From Ascidia mentula (Eukaryota; Chordata; Ascidiacea; Phlebobranchia; Ascidiidae): DNA of 64,000 bases. The stretch's first letter is position 1, and each line of letters opens with the position of its first letter. The stretch spans positions 3,100,001-3,164,000 of the forward strand of contig OX387203.1 in NCBI GenBank assembly GCA_947561715.1, read 5' to 3'. Shown in pieces: positions 1 to 12,900 of the stretch. The translations under genes and the position numbers were made by a program. Below the pieces are notes generated by a model, which worked only from the letters and a program-made list of their open reading frames with translations, had not been told where the DNA came from and ran no database searches.

Positions 1-768
1 GTGCCCAGTGAGCCATTTATGTGCACAATATAACGTCGAACCCAATAGATGCAGGGTCACGACTGGTAATCACTGTACACGCACCAGAGAGCGGAAAGAT
101 TGGATGTGCGACGCCAAATGCGCTTGTGAGTGGAATAGCATCGATTTGCGTTCTGAAATCGATATATCGAATCGAGCGCTTTTCTCTGACCGATCGTAGT
201 TTAATCTGGTCCTTGTCCTGGTTTAATTGACAGGTGATGGAGAAGCGTTACTTATTAAAGCGTGGATTTATACGCGAACGAAATCGGGGGCAGCAGTACA
301 AAATCTCGCGCACTCCTTAATAAAACGCCCTTTTATTTGCCCTTTTTTGCATCGACTAATGTGTTTGTGGAATGACACGTTTACGCTTTTGTCGAGCGAA
401 AGCATTGGAATCAACGACAAACAGGATTTACGTCAAACGTTTCTTGCGTCCCAACCCGCAAATATGCGTCAGAGATTAATTTGGCCTTTGCGATTGCGGT
501 AGTTCAAAACGTCTGCGCGGTAAGCATTCTGTAAGAATGCAAAAAATGTACTTGGAAGAAGTAAGACTCAGCAATGTCGTCAATATTTGTTGTTTGTAAC
601 GAAAATAGAAATGTTGCTTTTCATAACCATGAAACAATCATCGCGAAGCTAAAACCTTTTTATGTGCCCACTGGATGTATATATTCCAATAAGCATTGTA
701 CCACACAATACTTGAATATACCAAGTCCAAGCTTTCTGTTCACATTATTGATCATTTGGCATTAGGAC
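1..768. other. No exon recognised (probably DGK intron 17)
   Basis: The next DGK exon should encode the segment ending in an IPSMHGG-like motif. I do not find it here on the minus strand, so it probably lies beyond the left edge. Short ORFs in this stretch show no family resemblance. Confidence 0.5.
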
Positions 769-954
769 CAGGGCCGGCCCTTGGCACATTAGGCCAAATC
801 GTGCCCGGGCTTGTGGGGGGGTCTCACAATTGACCATGTAGACCCCCATGAAACAAAACAAAGGTAAACTCGAATTAAGACTCATTTTTGGATGAAATGC
901 AGAACCAGCATTCTGTTTCCTAATCGGGTTCCACTTTTTTTAGGACCGGCCCTG
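769..954. mobile_element. hAT-like non-autonomous MITE, 186 bp
   Basis: The ends are inverted copies: cagggccggccct at the left, and a right end that reads cagggccggtcct on the other strand. Flanking 8-mers attaggac and cttgggac match at 6 of 8 positions, as expected for an aged hAT 8-bp target duplication. It sits in DGK intron 17, 28 bp from the end of exon 17, and has no coding capacity. Confidence 0.6.
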
Positions 955-982
955 CTTGGGACAAGTTTTTTCCTAAACTTAC

Positions 983-3900
983 CACAACTTCCAAGTTGTC
1001 ATGGAGCTTTTTGCATGAGGCTGCAAATGTTTCGTGAGTCCCAAATGCCGAGTACCATAGTTTGTTCTTCATTCTGCTGTTAAACTTCTCCGGGTGTTTT
1101 TCGCGCATCACGTGGAACTTCCGGCAGATCATGGCATCCTGTCGAAAAGAAGATTCATGGAAATCTTGATATTATTTTTACGTGTGGTAATAGTCATTCA
1201 GTTTATTTCCGCGAATTGAAATAAAATAAAGTAATGTACATATTTTGTGTACAGCGGGTGATGCTGACTATAGGACACAAAAATCCTTGATCAACCTAGA
1301 CCAGCGGTGGACAAACTTAGCGAATCACGGGCAAAACAATTGTCAACAATTTCACATTGGGGATAATGGCCAAGCCATTGTGAGTAAAGAAGTGTACAAA
1401 TAGTGTTTACATTGCTGTTTTTTTTACAAACTAATATACATAAGCTAACAAGAGTTCCGAAAACGCACGGAAATGCACTAAAATTGAATACAACTGCAGT
1501 ACGAATAGTGTTCTTGAGCAACACTCATTTATGCCAAAGTTCGGCGGGCAAGAATAAATGACCCAACGGAACATATTTGGCCCTTGGGTCAGATTTTAAT
1601 TTGCCCACATCTGTAATAGACTGTATAAGTTTCTGCTCTGGTTCAAAATTATTCATTGCGTGTATTGTATGTTCTGCAGATCATAATATTAATACTTACC
1701 ACTCCGATTGAGAAATAATTGTTCATGATGGATAGGGGTACGGGATCTCCCTTCTGGGTAAGTCCCTCCTTTGCTTCAACACGTAGGTTCCATCTGTCCA
1801 TATTCACCAGATCGCTGGTTACAAGTTGTTGTAGGACTTTCATCATGCTTGCGCCCTCGTATCCTACAACATGAAAAGGAAACCGATTTAATATGGAGCA
1901 AAGGGTTTCTTTCAGTTTAGTGGACAGATTAGCTTAAGTTTTACACAATAGCGTCTCGAATGTTTCTAATGTACTGCACAGAACCTAGTGGCCGATACTA
2001 TACAGCATATATACACGTACATACCGAAACATTTTAGAGAAGGTTGGAAGCAACTTTCTACTATTCAAAATTTGATATTTACAGTCAAACTGTTTAAGAT
2101 CTGCACTGAGACGTAGAAGTGTTGAAACCAAAAAAGAATTAGTCAAAATCAAAATCTTGGAGTGTCCCGTTTCAATAAAAACTAGTTAGTGCACCGCACT
2201 AATCGCTCTGTACACCACCTACGACGACCACGTTTTCCAAAACAGCGGATATTACACATCTACCTCCCACTTTCCGATACCACGCAGCGTGTTTTATGTC
2301 CTTTGCTGGAGTCACTTGGTTAAAAGGTGTTTTATTGCGTTCTGAGAATAGATGAGGTCGATCATCGAGCGCATATGGCGTTCATGGGATAAAGCGCCCT
2401 GAACGGAATGTTCGCGGACGACTTATTACGCCCTTTTGTGCTTTTATGTGCAAGGATGCAAATTTTACTTTCCACACCAACCTATCGACTCGCGTGAATT
2501 ATTGTTCAGGATTTACGGATGATGGAGACAGAAACGTAATACAAATGCGCGGTGCTGCATTAAGGCTCTGATTGCCATGAGGCAAATTGTGTCCGGTGGC
2601 CTTAAAATACACGTATACTGTTTTCACCAAGAACAATGGAAAACACACCGACAAATTCATCAAAACTTTTTTCATGCCTGTGAAGGAATTATTTTTTGAT
2701 ACAAAAGTCGTTGCGGACCGTTGTACTTATTATTCCTGAACTTACGACATACGTTTAATGGCCTGGATTTCAGGCTCACCCTATGGCCTGAACATAAAAT
2801 GCACAGATTGGTTTTATCTCAAATTTTAGCAGAGACGACAGAAATTTAAAAACAGAGACATACATTGTGTAAGCTGCGTACAGATGGCCAATGTTTGGAC
2901 CTACAAGGTCTCATCTGTGCAACATACATATATGTCCCTTCTGCGGTAAACATAACTAACGACAATGCAGGCTACGGGCTATACCCAGCTGACCAACACA
3001 TGTGTCCCATATTAGGCGCATGTACAGGTGGGGACAAACGAGCCATACATTCTCCTATACGTTCTACAGATTTTCTAGGTCTGATTTTTTTTGGATCTTC
3101 ACAATTCTCAATTTCTTAAAAGGATTGTTATTCTCATTCTAGAGGCGTGTTTGTAAACCTATAAATTACTTGACCCCCTCAGTGTGTGCAATGTTGTCAC
3201 AACGCGCAGGGCAACGCAAGCGTGTGATCTTGACCCAAAACAGAAAGCGATTTTCTCCTATGCAGCGTGATTTGTTGTTTTTGTCGAGTGACGAATTGCG
3301 CCCAGTTAAATGTCACCCACGGTTGACTTGAAATACCAAAGTTCAATGAGGTGCGTATGTAGCCTCAAAATGTCACTTACAAATCAAGTAAATTGCTTCT
3401 TATACCAACTTAGAAGGGACTTGACTTGCACATTGTTACCCAGTTATTTAAACATCATCACCCTTCGCTAAACAGTACGGTACATTGGTTTTGCGTACGA
3501 TGCACTTTTATGTGGGCGTATAATTAGCAATGGTGAAACGCCCCAAACGCGTCCTTATTGGAATACACACAGTTTTGGAAGTCTTTTTGTGAAAGTTGTA
3601 GAATATCTTAACAAACAAAGACGCCCGTACCTCCTCCCCATTTCATGCAACGCGCAAGGTCGTTCCCAGTGCCCAGAGGTAGAATACCCACTGCTGGGTT
3701 CTTCACCAATTGACTTTTATCTGTGAAGAGAAAACAACTGTTAATTTATGATACCAACACATAAACCAGCTTCTAGTTTGTTGGAAGTTGACCGGTGAAA
3801 GCAAGATGGTTTTCATCACAAATACGCATGTGTCAAAATTTTGTGAGCTTGTTTTCTCTAGTGACGTAAACACGTGCGAGTGGACAAGGAAGTTTTGATT

Positions 3901-6900
3901 ACTGACGTCACTCACCAATGCAATCGAGGACCCATCCTACTGTGCCGTCGCCCCCGCAGCAAAGAACCCGAAAGTCTTCCACGTCGTGAAAGAAATTGAG
4001 TCCGGGCATGGGTCCTCCCTTTGAAAGATCGTAAACTTGGCGGGGATTCAAAAGTCCTTGCATTTTTCGGAGGAGTCTGAAAACAAATTTCATGATGCAA
4101 GGATTGCTTTGTTCAAGAAAATTATATTCGTTTGTGAAGTTTTTTTGAAACAACACTTCCATTGGCTTGCACTGTCAAGTTTAAACTGCAGGCGACGTCC
4201 TGTGACCCTTATCACAATTGAACTTTAAATCACCATTCTTATATACGAATAGAGATAGTTGAGCACCGTTAGATACAAAATCGCCACAAAGAAGATAAAA
4301 AAAGATACGCTACATGTAATTGTGAAAAAAACACAGTCAACCACTGGTACCGAAACAACCATTAATATAATCGCACTTTCAGACTTCAACCCATTCATCG
4401 ACCAAGGTCTCATGGGACACAAAGACTTAATTTACATCCTTTAAAAGTCCATTTAATTTCAATACACTTCTTGCCCATACTTATAAAATCAATAACCATC
4501 ATTGAAGAGTGGCTTAATGAGTAATGGTAGAGTATTGGCATCACCACCGGTTAAATTACATTGCGTTTGCTACATCATTAAATATTTAAGGGTGGTATAT
4601 TTACTTTTGCGTCGGTGGTGAAAACGAAAGCTTAAAAAGGGGTTATTGGATTATAGGTTGCACACTGTGTGCTGTAATGAAGTTAATCTAAACCAGACAT
4701 AAAGTTGACAAGAAATAATTAAGTTTTCGTCTAAACCAATTTAACTTACTACTCTTAATCTTATAAATATTACCATTTATATCTCTCTCCTATATTAAAC
4801 CTCATAGTAATATCCTACAATCAAAACGAACTCTTTTTAATAACACAGATACGGGAGTCGAGTCATCTTAAGGTTGGTCATAAAAGTCTCACCGCACTCC
4901 CTGCTTTCCTCCGCTCTTAGGGTTAATAAACACAAGCAGGGGTCGAGTGTTGGGTAACGGGGTAACCTGAAGACCTTGACCATCCCATGACATTGAGTTC
5001 ATTCTCTTCATGATCTTGCCTGCAGATTTTATAACCACGTTGTTATCAGAGCACTTTTCAACGCATTGCAACGCATGGATTTCTTATGCATTGTTACCGA
5101 ATCATTAGTTAGTTAGAACTACGTGTTGTGAATGGTGATTTTGTCTCAATACTTTATTTACATTAAACCTTACTTTTGTCGTTCTCTCCACCAGTGTTGG
5201 GGACGTCGGCAGAACTGTTTTCTCTCGAACGAGGACGATCCTGTTGCTGCAGAAGTAAGGATGACAAATATTGACATGGTTTCAGTTGCCATATAACCAT
5301 TGAGTGAGAGTGACATAACGAAAACCGGATCAAATTAACCAAGGTAAATTAACGTATTTTTAACGATCACAGCAGCAAATACGACGAAACATATTTTTCT
5401 GAAATGAAACCAACATCTGCAGAACTGTAACTGATAATAGGAATACTGATATAACCACTAATAGCAGCTGTTTCGGAAATTTCCACGAACAGGAGACTTA
5501 TGTCATTGGATGTGAACTCAACGTTTCAAAACCGAAAAATTACAAATAAACTGTACAGTTCTCGTACAATACAAGCACGTTAAAATGGGCTCTCTTGTTG
5601 TGACTAAAGAGGAAAAGTGTTCTCGATGAAGGATTCGAGCATATAAGCTTGATGCCAAAACAACAGTGCTCAAAACGGACAGGTTTTGGACGCATTATCA
5701 CATGTACAGTTTCGAACTCACTTAAACACTCACCAAAAGGCCAGGACAGATGCAGCTGGGTGGTAAGGTGTGGGGGCGCATTTTCCCGAGCGTGCATTCG
5801 GTGGGGATGTGGGATGCACATTTGTTGTGATACTGAAACCCAAACAAAAGAAGAACTTACGGAAGGATTGTACATTGTAAAGTTGCAATGTAAAAGCAGT
5901 GCGACTGTGCAATATTATTGTTTACTTCTTATTTCCTATTTACAAGCATTCGCAGAATAAAAAAATGCGTTTAATGATTTTTTCACCAAATTTACTTGTG
6001 AATAATGAAATTAAGGGTGTATTTTGCTAAGGGTAAAGTCAGCTTTTGCTTGGTATAAAAGTCCGAAACAATCATACCACAGTGTATTACTTACCGTCAT
6101 TTGGCACCATCTGCAATGAAGACCTGTTAGTCCCTGAAAACATTTGATCTGTTTCTTGCATTTGTCGCAGGGGCCAGCATTGTTGCCTTCAATCCAGAGG
6201 TGGTTTAGTTTCTGCAAAACCGAAAACAGTTCAAACATACATTCTACAGTTTGTTTTACAGTTGAAAACAATTTTGATTGAAATTTTCATTGACATAATT
6301 TTCTTTTTTTTTCTTTTTTTTATCATTCCGGGGTTTCAACTCGATTAAGTTTTCTTCTTGGTATATGGGTTAGGCGCCTGACTAATGCTGCCAATAGTTT
6401 TCTGTATCAGTCTTCTTTAATGCTTGCCTGGTCACCACACAGTGGATTAAAGATAAGGGCGTTTTCCAAAACCACATTTTATCCCTTACTGACGTAAAAC
6501 TGTTCACCTAATGGTTTTTTATTTCCTCCACAATTTGCGGAGCGGTTTTGCGTGTCGGGCATTCCATGCAACCCGATACCTTCAACCTTTCGGAAAACAG
6601 GGTGGCCGAAAGGCCACTTAAATGTCGGGCTTTGTACGTTGCGGCGAAAAGGCTGTAGTTCAAACGAGGATACGCAAGAATTTTAAACGACTTCTTCCAG
6701 GTTAATTGGAAAGATCGCTACACAGATGTTACATAGATTTGGGTTTAGAGTCTCTAGCTTCACCTTTTTCAGGTATCATGAAATACTTACTGTAGATTCC
6801 TTGGCCGATTTGACGTAAGTCTGAATGCAGTTGGCAGGGACGCGACTGACGCAACGTTCGTGGGCTGTGTACTTGCAAACTGTAAACACAATATATACAT

Positions 6901-9900
6901 AAACATGTATCGGATGTGATGGTTTCTTTGCTTCAATACATTTGCAACGGTAACCTTGTAATACTGAAGGCCCTCTATAAATAGATCATTTAGGAAACAT
7001 GGTTATGGACTGGATTAGGTCTATCTGGGGGACCTGCAGTATAAAATGGTTGCCTACCAGAAAATATGTATTGTTTTAAGAAAAGGTCATTTATATATAG
7101 GGGATAAAGGCTGTATAAACCTCGGGATTATTCTGTTTAATCAGTACACAATAAGGGCCTACGTATTGATCTGGCAGAGAACTGGACAGACGATTGACGT
7201 TACCGCTATCGTCGCGATGTTATATGCGAAGGAAGCTGCAGGGTCACATGAACCTTATAGGTAACATATGTTTTATCGCTCTAATTTCCACGCGCAATTT
7301 GGCTGTTCTGAGAATGTACACAATACAAAATGACCAGGATACGTGTTAAAACCTTTGGTGCAAACAACAATTCTGAAACATTTTTGAAAACACAGCATAT
7401 GCGAGGTGGTTAGGTTAAAATCAGTGACCCGTACTGTGGAAATTCCGACACGAGGTTTCAATGACTTTCGTTTTTGCTTAAAACAATGCCACAAATTTCC
7501 ATTTTTTTACCATATTAGTCGCAAATACCTCCAGAACAATGTTTTCTGGTTTACGATTCAACACAAACACCATTGGCATTTTGGTTACAGGAGACGCGTC
7601 ATTTGCACAATCCTTCGCAAATGTCAGAGCGGTTTGCACGCAAGCACGGAGTGCAAGGTTTGTTTGCACATTAAGGCCAGTCACCCTATTCTGCGAAGGA
7701 TTGGCCAGAGGTTTTCTCCTTCAAGCCTATAAGACGACGTCGCATCAGAGACCGAAACTTTCGCACAGCACGTCTTACGTTTGGTGCTAATGTCAAGTCG
7801 CGAGCCACATAAAGATGATGAATTAAAAACAAAAGACTGCATATAGAAGTGTTGATACGTAAGGAATATGAAAACCAGTTTTGACCTCTGCGTGGTTTGT
7901 TCCTGGTGCGTTGCAATTAATCACAGCCAGGATATGCGTGACCGTTAAATGGGGTCTTGTCCCCCGAACCGGCGCATTTATTTATAGTTTTCATTAAACG
8001 TGCGTTCAATCCATTATAGAAGTTCGAAAGCCCGACTCCAGGTCTTCTATATATAAACCATTATTGGGTATAAGCCAAGCGGTATATTTAGCGGTGGCTG
8101 AGGCTAAGTTTCAAGAGCAAAACGTTTTTGTCGACCAGCAGGAGCATTGTGTTCTTGTGACGCTTACTTGAACAACTAAGAGGCTTAAGAAAAGGATGTT
8201 ACCACTGCAGCGCACCACACTGGGCTAAATTTAACCCCAAAACGTAGCGGAAATGAAAACTATGAACACTGAAACCTGCAAAAACACTGGGAAACACCAC
8301 AGGACAAAACGACTTTAAAGGCAAATCAAAAACCTCCTGTCACAACCGCTTTTAGGACGCCAGACGTCAAACACAACTATGCCTGCGTCACAAAAGGCTG
8401 ACGCGGTTTGGAAAGTCCAATTAATAATTCTTATAAAGTCCAAAGGCTAAAAAGTTTATTGCTTTCTGTAACTTGCGCAATACCCAAATACAATACTGTC
8501 GGTTTGACTAATATACCCTGCTGCATTTTTTAGAAATCTCATAAAATCTAAACGTTTATACACTCAGCAAAGGATTACTCCAGGGGTGCGATGCTAATTC
8601 ATGCGGTCGTACACATGCGTGTATTGTCCAAAATTATCAGGTTTTGCCTGGTTATTTGGCTATGACATTGGCCAGTCTTTGTTATAAAACAGAATAACGT
8701 CATGTATGTTTAGGTAAGAAAAACTGTTAAACATAAAATTTAATTAACTATTAGTCATAAGCAAATGCGAAATTATCAGCATGGAATCACTGACGGCCGT
8801 TGGTGAAATAAAGTCTGTGTTATACGACTGGCATTAGTACAAAGGTTGTGCGCCCCTGGATTACTCTAACTGATCCAAAAACGAATACAGCCGGGGATAA
8901 CAAACTGAAAATCCACGCATAATATTGAACGCAATTTTTAGGTCGCTGGCTGCTTTGTCTCGTGGTGGGTGTCCAAATTAACTTACATGTTATCAGCATA
9001 AATAATTCAAGATTGTCGAATCGCTATGAATGTCAAAACGAGTTTAAGCCACATTTTACATGAGACTCCAGCAATTCCTATATGTTTATGGAACCAGTGT
9101 TTTATTCTTTCAACCAGTATATTCGATGTAACAAGGATTTGTAAAAATAAATGCACATAGCACCAAATCATTGATCGAAGCTGTTTTTATAATCTGAACG
9201 CATGTTTGGCCAATAATAATTTTGATCCCAATCTTATGCGGGCCTGTAATTGCCCTATGGCGTGTTTTATCAAATTTCTGTCGTTATCGAAAACATGAGA
9301 TTTGCGCACGTCACAGCAATAAAACTTAACGCTCAACAGGCAAAAAGTGCTCTGTATTATCAATTGGTAACGGTATGTATACTTACAAGTGCAGCACAGG
9401 CCCTGCTTGCCAACTCCAACAAGCATTGTGAGACAGAAGTTGCAATAAGCCGGTGAGTTGAAATGCTTCAGTCGCCATGAGTGAGTGCCGTCGTCTTTGA
9501 TATTCTGCAGATGAAAACACAACGTCATCTTTCAGATAATCTTTCAACGCACCAAAAATATTACAGCAGAAAGTAAAGCCATGATGAATAACCTAAAAGC
9601 ACTTCATAGCCACGAGAAAATACACTGCTTTGTTGTTCTTGGTTCACAGCTAACACATCAGCTTACACGTCCAACCGCTAATATTTATCTTTCAAAGAAA
9701 GCATATTAAAGTCTAACTCTTACCGCAGATGCTGGACTAACCCTCATCGAAGTTATTAAAATTCCCATTACATCCCAGGGTTTCTTTTACAAGCAAAACA
9801 GCAGCCGCACTCATACCTCGACCGACTAGATCTTTAAACCGAACCTATCGTCTCGCAGCATGCGAGCATGAAACGATACTCACATATAGCTTCACTAACC

Positions 9901-12900
9901 CATACCCTTACACATCTTTTTTCCCGTAGCCGGTAACGTTAAACATACTGCTCTAGATCGTGTACCTTTTCGGAAGTATTAGATCTATTTATAAAAGCAG
10001 GGAGCGCGAGGGCTGTTGAGGAGGACTGACGTCACAATAGTGGAGCATTATGACGCCGTCTCGGGCCAGCAAACATGGCCATAAAGGTTTGTTTGCTGGT
10101 GGTCTTGTTCGTTACTATTAAACACGATGTGTGACTAAGAGATCAATGCGAGGTATTTTGTTTAAGGGGGGGTGGCAGTGGGGTTGAATATTTGATAAGG
10201 GCGACCGGAGGTGGGTGTGAATGGAACGGGCAATTTTGCAATTCGTTGGAGCGAATGAGCGGACTGGAGTGATTTCTTATTAATGCTGGATGACATTCAC
10301 TCGCAAAGGCCGTTTAAGGTCACTGTTACTCCACACCCAATGGCACTATTTTATGATACAGGAGTTCAAACAACTCCAAACGTTTATAATATTTTGAATC
10401 ACATTCGAAGTAAAGTCGCTTTCATCCAGTTTCATAATTTTTTACCTTATTCGCCCTTGACATAACCTACATCGCTAAGGTAACAGTAGCATTAAATTTT
10501 TGTTAAATGTCCGCTATGAATGTAGACAACAACGTGTCGAATACGATGACTCGTCAAATATTAGGTGTGTGGTCCTGTGTGTTCATGATGTGTGATTAAG
10601 ATGACTGATTTTTCCGATATATATTCGTCACGCCATACAGGACCAAGCGCACGTAAGCATCGGGAAAGTGCGCTTGTCCCCAAATATTTGCCCACTGTCG
10701 TGCCCGATGAAGCTATTTTCAGTGAAAGGTCATTACTGTTTGCACCAAGCCTAAAGTTTATACTTGCGACTGCTGTGGAATTTACATCGATTGAACAATA
10801 CGTCGTTGTTGAATTAGAGCGGCTTAGTTTATGCGAAATGTTTGTATATCCATCGTTATTCTCAATTGAGAAAAAGTACCGTCGCCGGTAAAACCACCTT
10901 GAACATCACGATGACGTACTGCCCATGTGGACTGCAAGTATTACCTCTTTACTGATGGGCAACATAAAACAGACGACCCTAAGTAACTACAAAATTCCCA
11001 GAAAAGAACATTGGTGGGTACCTTTGTCGTTATAAGAGGTCACTGGTTGACGACGTCGCGCCCAAACGTTGGAGGAATAACCAATTTTACTGAATCTAAC
11101 TAATTTACCATAGGCCCAGTTGTTTGGATTATCTGCCTCCTCTCAATACAGCTACAGGTGCGTCATTTGCTGAACACAGATTGTCTAAAGCTTTCTCACC
11201 GTTTCGAGGCCAAGCAGGACCAGCAAAGGGATCGTCGTCAAACCGCCCTGAATCCATTCGTCCAACGTAACAACTCCGTCCCCGTCATAATCAATCTCGT
11301 GCAGCATTTCCTGGAGGATCTGAATAGAGAACACAGATCGCTTGCAATTTAAATCAGAAACACTCAGATTGGATGGTTCGCAATTTATGTTTTTTTTGAC
11401 AAACGTCAATTGCGCGGACAAACTGATGTTTTTCGTATATGTTGTGAATTCATTGGTTAATTGTTTTTGCTCGAATTGCCGATAAAAATGCGAAACTTTG
11501 AACGTCATTCTTGCCAATCACAAGAAACGCCACCCATCAGTCAAAATAGATATAACTTGTATAAGCAATAGAGTCAATATTGTTTGGTTTGCACATAGGG
11601 CCACTGTTTCGACCTGATAGTTATCAACAATGCAGCTATGGTGTGGCTCACAAGGATCTTGTCAGCAAAATAGCAGGCAAGACTTCCGAATCATAGCGGC
11701 ACTGATGAGACCTATCAGGTCGAAACAGTGGCCTTGTCTGCAACTCACTAAAGATATATATGTTTGGTAGGTTTCCGATAGACACTTTGGTTGATCAAAC
11801 AGAAAGAAACCAAGGTCTACTGAGAAATAGATTTTGTTTTCATCAATGCGGTCACTGTCTAAAAGAAAGAGCTATGAAAATGTGCAACCATCTGGTCAAG
11901 TAAAAGCCAAGGTTAGACTGACAGTCGCACCCAGCTGTACTGGTGCACTGATCTTAACGGTCGGCACAGTGGCACTGTCTGCAGCTTGGATATCCTCGAA
12001 TTGTTACACGTATTGCTTTGCATACAAAAGGCACGAACAAAAACAGGAAATAGCTAACTTCCATGCAGTCATTGTTATTCACATTTTATGCCAGGAGGCG
12101 GAATTCCCGCTTTACCGCTAATGTTTTACTTGGGTGCGCAGTGGTGAGTAAAACGCACATTGGCGACCGTGAATAACCCTAAAGTCCTGGCTCTGACGCA
12201 ATTTTTACGGATGGACGAGCTGATGATTTCGAACTCGTCATTAAAACGGAGGCAAACAGTCAGCTTGGGTGTGACACGTCAATGCAACCAACTGGCGGTT
12301 TGACTTACAGGAAAATAGAATCTAGGCTACTCATACCAAAGGTATGTTGTTATCGATGACGTGGTATGAACTGTCACCCAGATAGATACGAAAACAAAAG
12401 TACGGTGATGATTTCAGACACGTAATGCTGTGTGATGTCAAAGAGTGACTGATTGTATTGCACAGGAAAGATCACGTAACCAAATGCTGATCTACCTGCC
12501 CTGGTTAATTGTGCAGAACAACGGCTAACAGCATTGCCTTTCCAGCATCATAATTCCGCCCCAAACATACAATTAAACTTGCCCTTCCATTTTCGCGTTA
12601 ACCCTGATCTTTACAAACCCCGCATACATTTTTTAACCATGTTCAGTGATCGGAAAAAATGCTTTGCCGGCTCGCTTTATTTGAGCTTCGACTACGATAA
12701 GAACGGGAATTTAACGGCAAACTTAATTTCTCCTAAAATGGTATCGATAATACATACAAAACAACACATCTAGATTAAAAGTTGTAGCTCACCGGACGAA
12801 GTTCGGTAACATCCCAGCCCAAGTATTCGGCAACGTGCATCATCTGGTTCACTATCCTTTCCATTTCCTTTGACACAAATACAAAAGGTTACCCCACTGT

